Counted from the stretch's first letter, positions 1-9,038 are shown. The stretch: 64,000 nt of DNA from Kitasatospora aureofaciens (GCF_019192735.1 NZ_JAHTKP010000014.1:1-64000), one strand, 5' to 3'. Numbers and translations are program-made. Notes: a model not told the origin generated them from the sequence alone.

Positions 1-1
1 C

Positions 2-1900
2 GCCGAGCGGCCCGCTGCCCGGCCGGCCGCCGCTCGGTCCGTCCCGTCCGCCACCGGAGGAGGCGCCGCCATCGAGCAGGCCGCCGTCGAGTCGTCCGCC
101 GTCGAGCAGGCCGCCAACGGCCACCAGGCCCGCCGCGGCGACCAGGCCCCACCCGCCGTCCGGGCCCCGGCGAGCACCGACGGCCCGCCCACGGCCGGCC
201 GGCTCGGCCCGTTCCTGACCAACGGGCAGGCCGGCGAGCAGCTGGCCCTGCTGAACGAGGTCGGCGGCAAGGTCGGCACCACCCTGGACCTCGGCTTCAC
301 CGCGCACGAGCTCTGCCAGGTGCTGGTCCCCCGGGTCGCCGACTTCGCCTGCGTGGACCTGGTGGACGGGCTGATCTCCGACTCGGAGCTGCCGGCCGCC
401 CGGCCGGACGACGACACCATGCTCCGCCGGGTCGCCCTGGTCTACAACGAGACCGGCGGCGCCTGGGACCACGTGCTCGCCGAGGGCTCGCTGGTCAGCA
501 TGCCCCGCCGCACCCCGCCCGGCATGGCCCTCCAGCTGAACCAGCCGGTCCTGGTGCCGGTGGTCAGCGAGGACGTCGCGGTCGACTACGCGATCGCGCT
601 CGGCGGCGCCCGGCTGGCCCCGGTGGTCTCCGGCCGCTCGATGCTGGTCGTCCCGCTCTCCGCCCGGGGCACCGTGCTGGGCATCCTCAAGCTGCTCCGC
701 CTGCCCGACCGCACCCCTTTCGACGAGAGCGACGCCGCGACCCTCAAGGAGCTGGCCGTCCGCGCCGCACTCTCGCTGGACAACGCCCGGCTGCACCGCG
801 CCGAGGCCCGGGTCGCCACCACCCTGCAGCGCTCGATGATCCCGACCCGCCCGCCGCAGATCCCCGGCGTGCAGATCGCCCACCGCTACCTGCCCGGCGA
901 TCCGAAGGCCGAGGTCGGCGGCGACTGGTTCGACGCGATCCAGCTGCCCGGCAGCCGGGTCGCCCTGGTGGTCGGCGACGTGATGGGCCACGGCCTGCAC
1001 TCGGCCGCCGCGATGGGCCGCTTCCGCACCGCGATGCAGACCCTCGCCGCGCTCGACCTGCCGCCCGGCCAGCTGCTGCGGCACCTGGACAACCTGGCCC
1101 ACAAGCTCGGCGACGACCACCTCGCCACCTGCCTGTACGCGGTCTACGACCCGATCAACCGGACCTGCGAGCTGGCCAGCGCCGGCCACGTCCCGCCGGT
1201 GCTGGTGCACCCGGACGGCAGCGGCGAGCTGCTGGAGATCCCGGCCGGCGCCCCCATCGGGGTCGGCGGGGTGCCGTTCGTCGCCAAGACCATCGACGTC
1301 TCGGACGGCTCGATGCTGGTGCTCTGCACCGACGGCCTGGTCGAGGTCCGGGGCGGCGACATAGGAGAGGGCCTGGCCGCGCTCTGCGGCAACCTGATCG
1401 ACCCGCAGCAGAGCCCCGAGCAGGCCTGCGACGTGGTGCTGAAGCGGCTGCACTCGGACGACCGCAAGGACGACGTCGCCCTGCTGGTGGCCCGCTTCGA
1501 CGGGGTCGCCCCGTCCGAGGTGGCCACCTGGGACCTCACCGTGGACCACCGCGAGGTCCGCCGGGCCCGCGCCCTGGTCCGCGAGCAACTGGCCGGCTGG
1601 CACCTGGAGGCGCTCAGCGACACCACCGAGCTGCTGGTCAGCGAACTGGTGACGAACGCCGTCCGGGTGGCCAGGGACCGGGTACAGCTCCAGCTGATCC
1701 GGGTGGACAAGCTGCTGGTCGAGGTCAGCGACGACAACCACAACCTGCCCTCGCTGGAGCCGGCCGAGCAACTGGGCGAGACCGGCCGCGGCCTCACCCT
1801 GGTCACCAAACTCGCCGAACGCTGGGGCACCGCCCGCAAGGCAGTCGGCAAGGTCGTCTGGTTCGAACTGCCACTGCCCCCCGAGCCCCCCACAGCCTGA
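2..1900 (+). CDS. SpoIIE-type PP2C phosphatase with GAF and RsbW-like ATPase domains (5' end cut by window)
   Basis: The reading frame is open to the left edge, so the start lies outside the window. Visible order: a low-complexity Ala/Pro-rich stretch, a GAF domain (LLNEVGGKVGTTLDLG onward), a SpoIIE/PP2C phosphatase core (GGDWFDAI; VVGDVMGHG; CTDGLVEV), and a C-terminal HATPase of the RsbW type (ELLVSELVTNAV; GRGLTLV). Proteins with this layout are known to act in anti-sigma/anti-anti-sigma partner switching, where the phosphatase reactivates an STAS protein. No sigma factor or STAS gene is visible nearby, so the partner is unknown. A convergent gene starts 54 bases after the stop. Confidence 0.9.
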   Translation, partial: AERPAARPAAARSVPSATGGGAAIEQAAVESSAVEQAANGHQARRGDQAPPAVRAPASTDGPPTAGRLGPFLTNGQAGEQLALLNEVGGKVGTTLDLGFTAHELCQVLVPRVADFACVDLVDGLISDSELPAARPDDDTMLRRVALVYNETGGAWDHVLAEGSLVSMPRRTPPGMALQLNQPVLVPVVSEDVAVDYAIALGGARLAPVVSGRSMLVVPLSARGTVLGILKLLRLPDRTPFDESDAATLKELAVRAALSLDNARLHRAEARVATTLQRSMIPTRPPQIPGVQIAHRYLPGDPKAEVGGDWFDAIQLPGSRVALVVGDVMGHGLHSAAAMGRFRTAMQTLAALDLPPGQLLRHLDNLAHKLGDDHLATCLYAVYDPINRTCELASAGHVPPVLVHPDGSGELLEIPAGAPIGVGGVPFVAKTIDVSDGSMLVLCTDGLVEVRGGDIGEGLAALCGNLIDPQQSPEQACDVVLKRLHSDDRKDDVALLVARFDGVAPSEVATWDLTVDHREVRRARALVREQLAGWHLEALSDTTELLVSELVTNAVRVARDRVQLQLIRVDKLLVEVSDDNHNLPSLEPAEQLGETGRGLTLVTKLAERWGTARKAVGKVVWFELPLPPEPPTA

Positions 1901-1954
1901 CGGCCGGGTGCGGAAGCAGTCCACACCCGGCCGACAGGCCGGAAACCTCGTCTC

Positions 1955-2725
1955 TCAGGGGATGACGGCGCCCGCGGACGTCCGCCGGCGGGCCTCCACC
2001 GCGACCTCCCGCGAGGCCACCGCGGCCACCGCGGCCACCGCGGTGGCCGCCCCGACCCCGGCCAGCACCCGTGGCCAGAAGTCCCCGAACACCTCGACCG
2101 AGACGGCGATCAGCAGCGCGGTGATCACCGCGACGACGTGCTCCAGACCGGCCAGGTTCGGCAGCAAGACCGCCTCGCCACCCATCGTGACCACGACCAG
2201 CCCGGCGGTGAGCCAGGCCCGGCAGCGGAACGCGATGCAGATCGCCAGCGCCACCACCGCGGCCGACGGCCCGGTGTCCCGCACGTAGGCGACCCACTTC
2301 GGGAAGCCGAACAGGTGGTCCGGGCCGATCGCCACGCCGACCCGGGCGAACAGCGTGCCCGCCACGGTGCACGCGTAGGCCACCACCAGGGTCATCCGCC
2401 GGCCGAGCACGATCTCGGCGATGCCGAAGACCACGAACACCTGGGCCAGCGCGCCCCAGACCGGCAGGTCGAGCGCCGGCACGTACAGCGACAGCGGGGT
2501 CCGCAGCAGCGAGACGTCCAGCGGCAGCGCGGCCCGCACCACCCCGATGTGGTTGACGAAGCGCTCCCCGCCCGGCAGGTGCTGCACGATGCTGAACAGC
2601 AGGATCAGAAACGTCGCCGTGGTGGCCAGCGGAACGGCGGCGAACTTCTTGCGCACCACCCGGTCCCGGACCGCCCCGAACAACGTCCCCCACTCGGCGA
2701 CAGCGGCCGCTCTGGCTGTCGCCAT
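1955..2725 (-). CDS. Rhomboid-like integral membrane protein
   Basis: 256 residues with about six to seven hydrophobic segments and little soluble sequence. The ATG at 2725 is preferred over the upstream GTG because AAAGGGG sits just before it. Rhomboid-fold hints are a DTGPSAAVV segment (a Gly-x-Ser-like motif in a mid-protein helix) and a later helix starting GLEHVVA with a histidine where rhomboids carry theirs. The classical GASG and HxxGxxxG patterns are not clean, so activity is uncertain. It lies immediately downstream of, and on the same strand as, the lysylphosphatidylglycerol synthase-like gene, 226 bases apart. Function not otherwise recognised. Confidence 0.75.
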   Translation of the reverse strand: MATARAAAVAEWGTLFGAVRDRVVRKKFAAVPLATTATFLILLFSIVQHLPGGERFVNHIGVVRAALPLDVSLLRTPLSLYVPALDLPVWGALAQVFVVFGIAEIVLGRRMTLVVAYACTVAGTLFARVGVAIGPDHLFGFPKWVAYVRDTGPSAAVVALAICIAFRCRAWLTAGLVVVTMGGEAVLLPNLAGLEHVVAVITALLIAVSVEVFGDFWPRVLAGVGAATAVAAVAAVASREVAVEARRRTSAGAVIP

Positions 2726-2880
2726 CGGCCCCTTTCGCACGCCCCCCGCGTGGGTCCTGTGAATCACAGCCGTCCTCTCCCGAAACCCCGAAGCTGCGAA
2801 CGTTTTTCCTCAGCCACCTCAACATTAGAAGCCCCTTAACAAATCCACATCGGCATGGATGGGGATCGGGGTCATCCTCT

Positions 2881-2912
2881 GGGGGGAGGGAATCCCCCAT
2901 AGGGATCCCCCC
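2881..2912 (-). terminator. Possible hairpin between the LPG synthase-like and rhomboid-like genes
   Basis: A G-run at 2881–2887 can pair with a C-run at 2906–2912, and the inside can also fold (GGGAATCCC, then AGGGA). It follows the stop of the minus-strand gene ending at 2952. No T-tract is visible, so it is only a candidate. Confidence 0.35.
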
Positions 2913-2951
2913 ATCCGGCCGACCGGCCCCCCTCCGCCCCCCGGCGGAGGG

Positions 2952-4781
2952 CTACCCCTTCCCCTCCCGCGCCGCCACCGGCATCCGGGGCGCCACCACG
3001 GCGACACCCGCGTGCCGGCGCCGGAACAGGGCGGGCAGGCTCGGCGCGACGATGAAGCCCTCGGCCCGCGCGCTCGCGATACCGATCCGCGGAATCTCGC
3101 TGCTCTTCTCGAACAGCAGGTACCGCGGCTCCCAGATCGGCCGGTACTTGGCATTCGCGCGGTACAGCGACTCGATCTGCCACCAGCGCGAGAAGAATCC
3201 GAGGACGGAACGCCACAGCCGCAGCACCGGGCCGGCGCCGAGGCGCGAACCGCGCTCGAAGACCGAGCGGAACATCGCGAAGTTCAGCGACACCCGCTTC
3301 AGCGCGACCTGGTCGGCCTTCTGCAGCAGCTCGATCACCATGAACTCCATCAGGCCGTTCTCGGTGTCCCGGGCCCGGCGCATCAGGTCCAGCGAGAGCC
3401 CGTCCGGGCCCCACGGGACGAAGCTCAGCAGCGCCTGGAGCTCACCGTCCCCGTCGTGGCACTCCAGCATCACGCAGCGGCCGTCCGCCGGGTCGCCGAG
3501 CCGGCCGAGCGCCATCGAGAAGCCGCGCTCGGTCGCGCCGTCACGCCACTGGTCGGCCTTGGCCACCAGCTCGGCCATCTCGGCCTCGGGAATGTCCTCG
3601 TGCCGCCGGATCCGCACCGTGTACCCGGCCCGCTTGACCCGGTTGTAGGCCTGTCGGACCACCCGCATCGCGCGGCCCTCCAGCGAGAACTCGTCCAGCT
3701 CGACGATCGCCTCGTCGCCCAGCTCCAGCGCGTCCAGCCCGTGCCGGGCGTAGATCACACCGGCCTCCTCGGAGGCGCCCATGACGGCCGGCGCCCAGGC
3801 GTGCTCGCGGGCCTCCGCCAGCCAGGCGTCGATCGCGCCCGGCCAGGCCTCCGGGTCGCCGATCGGGTCGCCCGAGGCGAGCGAGACCCCGCCGACCACC
3901 CGGTAGGTGACCGCCGCCTTGCCGCTGGGGGAGAAGATCACGGCCTTGTCCCGGCGCAGCGCGAAGTAGCCGAGCGAGTCCCGCTCGCCCTGCTTGTCCA
4001 GCAGCGCCCGCAGCTTCCCCTCGTCCTCCGGGTTCAGCAGTTCCTTGCCGCGCGGGCTGCGGAAGGCCACGTACAGGACGAGCAGGAACAGCACCGCGCC
4101 CATCGCGTTGATCACCGCGTTCACCCAGGTCGGCGCGGAGATCACCGAGCGCAGGTGCTCGGACGGGGTGATGGTGATCATCCGGCCGACCGAGTAGCGG
4201 AACAGGTCCCAGGAGCCCGCGCCGCTCAGCCCGTTGGTCAGCCACACCAGCAGCGCGCCGACGGCGCCGCCGAACAGCAGCCCGCCGACGAAGGTGGCGG
4301 CGGCGGTCTTCGGGTTGGAACGGTCGCCCTTGGACGTGAACTCCTTCCGCCCGATCAGCAGCGCCAGCACGAACGCGCAGGTCAGCACGGTGGAGATGTA
4401 GTTCAGCGGGTGCCGGTCGAAGCGCTCGCCGGGCAGCACCATGACCAGCAGGTACAGCGCCGCGAACAGGCCGGCCAGCGCCGCGTTGAAGATCCACGCG
4501 GCCCGCTTGCGCCGCCGCATGGCGACGGCCAGGAACACCGACAGCACCGCGGCGGCCAGGCCCGAGGTCATCAGGTACGGGGTGAAGTACTCACCCTCGT
4601 TGTGCTCGGCGACCTGGTTGCCCCACGGCACCAGCAGGACGGTGGCCACGTTCAGCAGCGCCAGCAGTCGCAGGTACCAGACGGAGGCCGCGGCGGCCCT
4701 CGGGCGCCAGCGGTCGAGCAGCCCGACGGGCCGGGGCCCGGCGGACGTGGCGGACGGCTCCGACTTCACAGTGGACGACAC
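2952..4781 (-). CDS. Lysylphosphatidylglycerol synthase-like membrane protein (DUF2156 C-terminus)
   Basis: 609 residues from a GTG start. The N-terminal half (about residues 35–270) has several membrane helices; the C-terminal half (about 310–600) matches the GNAT-like fold of MprF/LysX-type enzymes that move an aminoacyl group from tRNA to phosphatidylglycerol (LDLMRRA; MEFMVIELLQ; KRVSLNFAMFRSVFERG). Such enzymes reduce the negative charge of the membrane and raise resistance to cationic peptides. Unlike mycobacterial LysX it carries no fused lysyl-tRNA synthetase domain. The amino acid used cannot be told from sequence. Confidence 0.82.
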   Translation of the reverse strand: MSSTVKSEPSATSAGPRPVGLLDRWRPRAAAASVWYLRLLALLNVATVLLVPWGNQVAEHNEGEYFTPYLMTSGLAAAVLSVFLAVAMRRRKRAAWIFNAALAGLFAALYLLVMVLPGERFDRHPLNYISTVLTCAFVLALLIGRKEFTSKGDRSNPKTAAATFVGGLLFGGAVGALLVWLTNGLSGAGSWDLFRYSVGRMITITPSEHLRSVISAPTWVNAVINAMGAVLFLLVLYVAFRSPRGKELLNPEDEGKLRALLDKQGERDSLGYFALRRDKAVIFSPSGKAAVTYRVVGGVSLASGDPIGDPEAWPGAIDAWLAEAREHAWAPAVMGASEEAGVIYARHGLDALELGDEAIVELDEFSLEGRAMRVVRQAYNRVKRAGYTVRIRRHEDIPEAEMAELVAKADQWRDGATERGFSMALGRLGDPADGRCVMLECHDGDGELQALLSFVPWGPDGLSLDLMRRARDTENGLMEFMVIELLQKADQVALKRVSLNFAMFRSVFERGSRLGAGPVLRLWRSVLGFFSRWWQIESLYRANAKYRPIWEPRYLLFEKSSEIPRIGIASARAEGFIVAPSLPALFRRRHAGVAVVAPRMPVAAREGKG

Positions 4782-5100
4782 AGCTCAATTCCAAACGATC
4801 AGATGGTGGGGCGCATCCGCACACGGCCCGGCGCCGGGCGCCCGCACGGGCCCGACGGACTGACCGGCGGCCCTCGGTGTTGCCGTAGCCCACCTGGGGA
4901 GCAGGCCGACAAAAAGGCAGCCAATTCCATGGTTCCCCACTCGACATGAGAATCGCGTGAACCGGGTAGCGGATTCACACCCCGCCGAACGGCGGGGGTG
5001 CAGACCCGCCATGCGTTCGGCGGCCCACCCCCGCTACCCCTACCCTCGACATCGACCGCGCGGACCGCCACAACCCGGCCGCCAGACCCGAGGAGGCACC
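4782..5100. promoter_or_regulatory. Divergent intergenic region, LPG synthase-like gene / two-component operon
   Basis: 319 bases between divergent genes that should hold both promoters. I see no convincing -35/-10 pair, operator palindrome or small gene. A GTG-initiated extension of the response regulator reading frame from 4957 is open here but reads as low-complexity Arg/Pro/His sequence and was not accepted. Confidence 0.4.
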
Positions 5101-5103
5101 ATC
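5091..5103 (+). promoter_or_regulatory. Strong ribosome binding site before an ATC start codon
   Basis: AGGAGG at 5091–5096, then CACC, then ATC at 5101. This is the exact context in which ATG is normally found in these genomes. The next in-frame GTG (5116) is 19 bases from the Shine-Dalgarno sequence, too far to use it. This site decides the start of the response regulator. Confidence 0.6.
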
Positions 5104-5772
5104 ACCACCACGCGTGTGCTGATCGTGGACGACGAGATCCTGGTCCGCTCCGGCCTCGGCCTCATCGTCGGTTCCGCCCCCGACCTGGAGGTGGTCGGCG
5201 ACTGCTCCGGCGGCCAGGCCGAGGAGCATGTCCAGCGGCTCCGCCCGCACGTCGTGCTGCTCGACATCCGGATGCCGGATCTCGACGGCATCTCGGTGCT
5301 GCGCCGCGTCCGCGCCCTGCCCGACCCGCCGGCCGTCGCGATGCTCACCACCTTCGACACCGACGAGTACATCGGCACCGCGCTGCGGGCCGGCGCCTCC
5401 GGTTTCCTGCTCAAGGACACCGCTCCCGAGCAGTTGGTGCACGCCGTCCGGGTGCTCGCGGCCGGCGGCAACATCCTCTCCCCGACCGTCACCCGCACCG
5501 TGATCGGTGGCTACGTGGACGGCGGCGGCCCGGACGCCGACGCCGCCGCGCTCGCCCGCACCCTCACCGGCCGGGAGCTGGACGTGCTGGCGCTGCTCGG
5601 CGAGGGCCTGTCCAACGCCGAGATCGCCGACCGGCTCTTCCTCGGCACCGGCACCGTCAAGGACCACATCAGCGCGATCCTCGGCAAGCTCGGCGCCGCC
5701 AACCGCGTCCAGGCCGCCGTCCTCGCCCACCGGGCCGGACTCGTCCGGCCGAAACCCGGCGACGGGGCATGA
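5101..5772 (+). CDS. NarL/LuxR-type response regulator, probable ATC start
   Basis: 223 residues, the normal length for NarL-type regulators. Receiver domain at residues 4–120 starts RVLIVDDE; the phosphoacceptor is Asp55 in LLDIRMPD and the conserved Lys is in FLLKD. A LuxR-type helix-turn-helix follows (LTGRELDVLALLGEGLSNAE, about 157–215). It is a cytoplasmic DNA-binding regulator controlled by the kinase encoded next, whose ATG overlaps this gene's stop by four bases. The start is set by the strong Shine-Dalgarno at 5091; the codon there is ATC. Target genes are unknown; autoregulation is typical of such pairs but not shown here. Confidence 0.88.
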   Translation: MTTTRVLIVDDEILVRSGLGLIVGSAPDLEVVGDCSGGQAEEHVQRLRPHVVLLDIRMPDLDGISVLRRVRALPDPPAVAMLTTFDTDEYIGTALRAGASGFLLKDTAPEQLVHAVRVLAAGGNILSPTVTRTVIGGYVDGGGPDADAAALARTLTGRELDVLALLGEGLSNAEIADRLFLGTGTVKDHISAILGKLGAANRVQAAVLAHRAGLVRPKPGDGA

Positions 5773-6914
5773 CCGCCGCCGACCAGCTGCCGTCCAGACG
5801 GCTGCCGGCCTGGTGCACCGCGCCCTGGCTGATGCTGCTGCTGCCCGTCCTGTACTCCCTGCTGGACGCCGCCCTGGTCGCCCGGGACACCCCGTGGTGG
5901 CAGACGGCGCTCTCGGTGCTGGCAGCGGTGGCACTGCTCTGGCGCCGCCGCTTCCCGGTGACGGTGCTGCTGCTCACCATGCCCGGCAGCTACGTGAACG
6001 ACATCTGGCTGGCCCCGATCACGGCCGTCTACACGGTCGCCGCCGAACGCCCCAGCCCCCGCGTGGTCGTCCCCCTGGGGACGCTCTTCACCCTGGTCGA
6101 GTTCTTCCACTGGCCGATCTCCGACCAGACCGTCTGGCTGAGCCGGGACACCGCGCTCTACGCCATCCAGTCGGTCATGCTGGCCGCGGGCCCGGCCGCC
6201 ACCGGCCTGCTCGCCCGCACCCGGCGGGAGCTGGCGGCCCGCGTCGACGAGCTGACTCGGGGCCAGGAGCGGGAGAGCCGGCTGCTCGCCGAACGGGTGC
6301 TGACCAGCGAGCGCGGCCGGCTCGCCCGCGAGATGCACGACGTGGTCTCGCACCAGGTCAGCCTGATCAGCATCCAGGCCGGCGCACTCCAGGTGAGCAC
6401 CCCCGACCCGGCCGCGGTATCCGCCGCCCGCACCATCCGCGAACTGTCCGTCCGCACCCTCGACGAGCTGCGCCAGATGGTCGGGGTGCTGCGCACCTCG
6501 GGACCGCACCAGAACACCCCGCTCGCCCCGCAGCCCCGGCTGGCCGACCTGCCCCGGCTGATCGAGGAGAGCGGCCTGGCCGCCGACGCCGAGCTGTCCC
6601 CGGGCGACCGCCCGTGGCCGGAGGCGGTCGAGCGGGCCGCCTACCGGACCGTCCAGGAGGCGCTCACCAACATCACCAAGTACGCGCCGGACGCGGCGGT
6701 GCACGTGAGGGTGCGGGCCAAGGGGCGCCGGCTGCGGGTCGAGGTGCGCAACGAGCCCCCGCCGGTCCGTCCGGCCGAGACCCTGCCGGGCGGCGGCCAC
6801 GGCCTGGTCGGCCTGCGCGAGCGCGCCCAGCTGCTCGGCGGCACCCTGATCGCCGGCCCGACCCAGGACGGTGGCTTCGAGGTCCGCGCCGAGCTCCCCG
6901 CCTCCCGCTGCTGA
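5769..6914 (+). CDS. Two-component sensor histidine kinase (HisKA_3 type)
   Basis: 381 residues, start ATG overlapping the regulator stop (ATGA). The N-terminus has about five membrane helices (residues 14–150), then a linker helix, then the HisKA_3 dimerisation helix with phospho-His190 in EMHDVVSHQVS, and a C-terminal ATPase domain (EALTNITKYA N-box; GGHGLVGLRERAQLLGG G-box). No large extracellular sensor domain is visible, so any signal is probably sensed within the membrane. Translational coupling with the upstream regulator supports a dedicated pair. Confidence 0.93.
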   Translation: MTAADQLPSRRLPAWCTAPWLMLLLPVLYSLLDAALVARDTPWWQTALSVLAAVALLWRRRFPVTVLLLTMPGSYVNDIWLAPITAVYTVAAERPSPRVVVPLGTLFTLVEFFHWPISDQTVWLSRDTALYAIQSVMLAAGPAATGLLARTRRELAARVDELTRGQERESRLLAERVLTSERGRLAREMHDVVSHQVSLISIQAGALQVSTPDPAAVSAARTIRELSVRTLDELRQMVGVLRTSGPHQNTPLAPQPRLADLPRLIEESGLAADAELSPGDRPWPEAVERAAYRTVQEALTNITKYAPDAAVHVRVRAKGRRLRVEVRNEPPPVRPAETLPGGGHGLVGLRERAQLLGGTLIAGPTQDGGFEVRAELPASRC

Positions 6915-6983
6915 GCACGGGAACGCCCCGGGGACAGAACAAACCCGGGGACAGAACAAGGGGATAGCACGAGGGCAACAAGA

Positions 6984-7015
6984 AAGCCCCGCAGATCCGA
7001 AGATCTGCGGGGCTT
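6984..7015 (-). terminator. Intrinsic terminator of tRNA-Leu
   Basis: Perfect 14-base stem (6984–6997 with 7002–7015) around a CGAA loop, directly after the 3' end of tRNA-Leu. On the minus strand it is followed by a T-containing stretch (TTTCTTGTTG). It may also stop transcription from the histidine kinase gene. Confidence 0.85.
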
Positions 7016-7020
7016 CGCTG

Positions 7021-7104
7021 TGCGCGAGGGGGGAGTTGAACCCCCACGCCCTTTCGGGCACTGGAACCTGAATCCAGCGCGTCTGCCTATTCCGCCACCC
7101 GCGC
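7021..7104 (-). tRNA. tRNA-Leu (anticodon CAG)
   Basis: 84-base class II tRNA on the minus strand: acceptor stem GCGCGGG pairs with CTCGCGC (one G·T), discriminator A at 7021, anticodon loop TTCAGGT giving CAG, a variable arm (GTGCCCGAAAGGGCGT) and a T-arm with GGTTCAACTCC. The 3' CCA is not encoded. It reads CUG, the dominant Leu codon in this genome. Confidence 0.96.
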
Positions 7105-7517
7105 ATGGGTGCGTCTTCCGTGCCGACCGGATCTCCGCCCCGCCCGAAGCCTTGCGGCCCTTGCGGTTCTTCGACCGGCCTCCCTTGCGGGCGGCCCTTC
7201 CGACGTGGAAAACATTAGCACGACCCGGAGGGCTGCTCCGAATCCGTATCCCGGCAAGCGGAGCGCGTCCGAACGGATGTGTTCCGAACGCGCGAGCGAA
7301 GCGTGGAAGGCCCTTCGGACGGGCACACCTGGCGTGCCGTACCCGACATGCGTCACCCTGTGTGTCCGAGCCCACCCCCGGGCACCACGCGGTCCGGGAA
7401 CCGTACGGATGGGCCCGGCGTGGATACGATCAGTACGGAAGTACCGCAAGTAGGCGTGACCGGCTCCCGCGGATCCGGTCGGCAGGCAGGCGAACGAACC
7501 CTGGAAGGGGGTGCCCC
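7105..7517. promoter_or_regulatory. Divergent intergenic region tRNA-Leu / fhaA
   Basis: 413 bases with no supportable gene. On the minus strand, TGCTAATGTTTT near 7210–7222 is unusually AT-rich and could hold the -10 of the tRNA-Leu promoter. On the plus strand, GATACGAT near 7423–7430 is a possible -10 for the fhaA operon. Both are guesses from composition. The ribosome binding site for fhaA (GAAGGGGGTG) lies at 7503–7512. Confidence 0.4.
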
Positions 7518-8378
7518 ATGGGAGTGCTGAAGAAGTTCGAGCAGCGACTTGAGGGTCTCGTCAACGGCACCTTCGCGAAGGTGTTCAAGTCCGAGGTCCA
7601 GCCCGTGGAGATCGCCGGAGCGCTGCAGCGCGAGTGCGACAACAACGCGAGCATCTGGAACCGCGACCGCACCGTCGTGCCGAACGACTTCATCGTCGAG
7701 CTGAGCCCGCACGACCACGAGCGCCTGAGCCCCTACTCCGGGCAGCTCGGCAACGAGCTCGCCGGCATGGTCCGCGAGTACGCCGAGGCCCAGCGGTACA
7801 GCTTCATGGGACCGCTCCAGGTGAACCTGGAGAAGGCCGACGACCTGGACACCGGCCTGTACCGGGTGCGCAGCCGCACCCTGGCGGCCGAGGAGCCCCA
7901 GCAGTACGCCCCGCCGCAGCCCGGCTACGACCGCCCGCCGGCCGCTCCGGCCCCCGGCGCGCCGTGGCAGCAGCCGGGCGCCGGCCAGTTCAACGCGCCC
8001 CCGCCCCCACCGGCCGCGCCCCCCGCCATGCCCCCGGGCCCGCCCGCGCCCGCCGGCGGCAACGTCCGCGCGTTCCCCGGCGCCGGCCACGGCGCCTCGG
8101 TCCGCCGCTGGATCGAGGTGAACGGCGCCCGGCACCAGATCTCCGGCAGCGCCTGCGTGCTCGGCCGCTCGACCGAGGCGGACGTCCGGATCGACGACCC
8201 CGGCGTCTCCCGCAAGCACGCCGAGATCCGCCCCGGCACCCCTTCGATGGTCCTCGACCTGGGCTCCACCAACGGCATCGTGGTGGACGGACAGCACACC
8301 CAGCGCGCTACGCTCCGCGACGGCTCGCGAATCGTCGTGGGCTCCACCACCATCGTCTACCGACAGGTCGAAGGGTAG
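7518..8378 (+). CDS. fhaA: FHA-domain protein with DUF3662 N-terminus (FhaA)
   Basis: 286 residues from ATG 7518 (GAAGGGGGTG ahead). Residues 1–115 form the DUF3662 domain (MGVLKKFEQRLEGLVNG). A Pro/Ala-rich linker follows, and a C-terminal FHA domain (about 195–286) carries the phosphothreonine-binding motifs LGRS, GVSRKHAEI and LGSTNGI. In mycobacteria FhaA binds phosphorylated MurJ/PknB-pathway partners and acts in peptidoglycan synthesis. It heads the cluster fhaA–fhaB–pstP–rodA–pbpA–pknB, in the same order as its relatives. Confidence 0.95.
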   Translation: MGVLKKFEQRLEGLVNGTFAKVFKSEVQPVEIAGALQRECDNNASIWNRDRTVVPNDFIVELSPHDHERLSPYSGQLGNELAGMVREYAEAQRYSFMGPLQVNLEKADDLDTGLYRVRSRTLAAEEPQQYAPPQPGYDRPPAAPAPGAPWQQPGAGQFNAPPPPPAAPPAMPPGPPAPAGGNVRAFPGAGHGASVRRWIEVNGARHQISGSACVLGRSTEADVRIDDPGVSRKHAEIRPGTPSMVLDLGSTNGIVVDGQHTQRATLRDGSRIVVGSTTIVYRQVEG

Positions 8379-8424
8379 TGTCCGATTTGTTCGCTCGCTT
8401 CGCTCACCCACATGCGGGCCGGCC

Positions 8425-8985
8425 ATGTCCGAACTGACCCTGACAGTGATGCGGCTGGGCTTCCTGGCCGTGCTGTGGCTGTTCGTCATCGTCGCGATCC
8501 AGGTGATCCGCAGCGACCTCTTCGGCACCAAGGTCAACCCGCGCTCCTCGCGTCGCGGCGGTGCGCCGACCGCGGCCGGAGCCGGGGCGGGCACCGCCCC
8601 CACCGCCGGACGCCCCGCGCCGGGGCCGGGGCCGGGCGGCAACGCGGCGGCCCAGACCCAGACCCAGGGCGGCGGCGGCCGACGCCGCGGCGCCCCGACC
8701 CAGCTCGTCGTGGTCCAGGGCTCGCTGGCCGGCACCACCGTCGCGCTGCAGGGCCAGACCATCACGCTGGGCCGGGCGCACGACTCCACCATCGTGCTGG
8801 ACGACGACTACGCGTCGTCCCGGCATGCCAGGATCTATCCGGATCAGACTGGGCAGTGGACGGTCGAGGATCTAGGCTCCACCAACGGCACCTATCTGGA
8901 CCGGCAGCGCCTGACCGCGCCGACCCCGCTCCAGCCGGGCATGCCGATCCGTATCGGCAGGACCGTCATCGAACTGCGGAAGTAG
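8425..8985 (+). CDS. fhaB: FHA-domain membrane protein (FhaB/FipA)
   Basis: 186 residues. A single N-terminal membrane helix (about 8–28, RLGFLAVLWLFVIVAIQVI), a low-complexity linker (about 45–90), then an FHA domain (about 100–180) with LGRAHDSTI, YASSRHARI and LGSTNGTYL. Such FHA proteins recognise phosphothreonine made by PknB-type kinases and act at the division site or growing tip. The gene sits 46 bases after fhaA and just before the phosphatase. Confidence 0.94.
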   Translation: MSELTLTVMRLGFLAVLWLFVIVAIQVIRSDLFGTKVNPRSSRRGGAPTAAGAGAGTAPTAGRPAPGPGPGGNAAAQTQTQGGGGRRRGAPTQLVVVQGSLAGTTVALQGQTITLGRAHDSTIVLDDDYASSRHARIYPDQTGQWTVEDLGSTNGTYLDRQRLTAPTPLQPGMPIRIGRTVIELRK

Positions 8986-9038
8986 TAGCGCATGAGGGAC
9001 AGCATCCCGTCCATGACCCAGAGGGGGGCACAGGTCGC

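Noticed and set aside
5018..5060. Possible insertion or mobile-element remnant near the two-component genes
   Set aside because: No inverted repeats, transposase fragment or composition change seen.
4957..5100. GTG-started N-terminal extension of the response regulator
   Set aside because: Low-complexity, no ribosome binding site, and would add 48 residues absent from the family.
7105..7517. Several open frames across the tRNA-Leu–fhaA gap
   Set aside because: None has a good start site or a plausible protein; they run through the tRNA or into fhaA in other frames.
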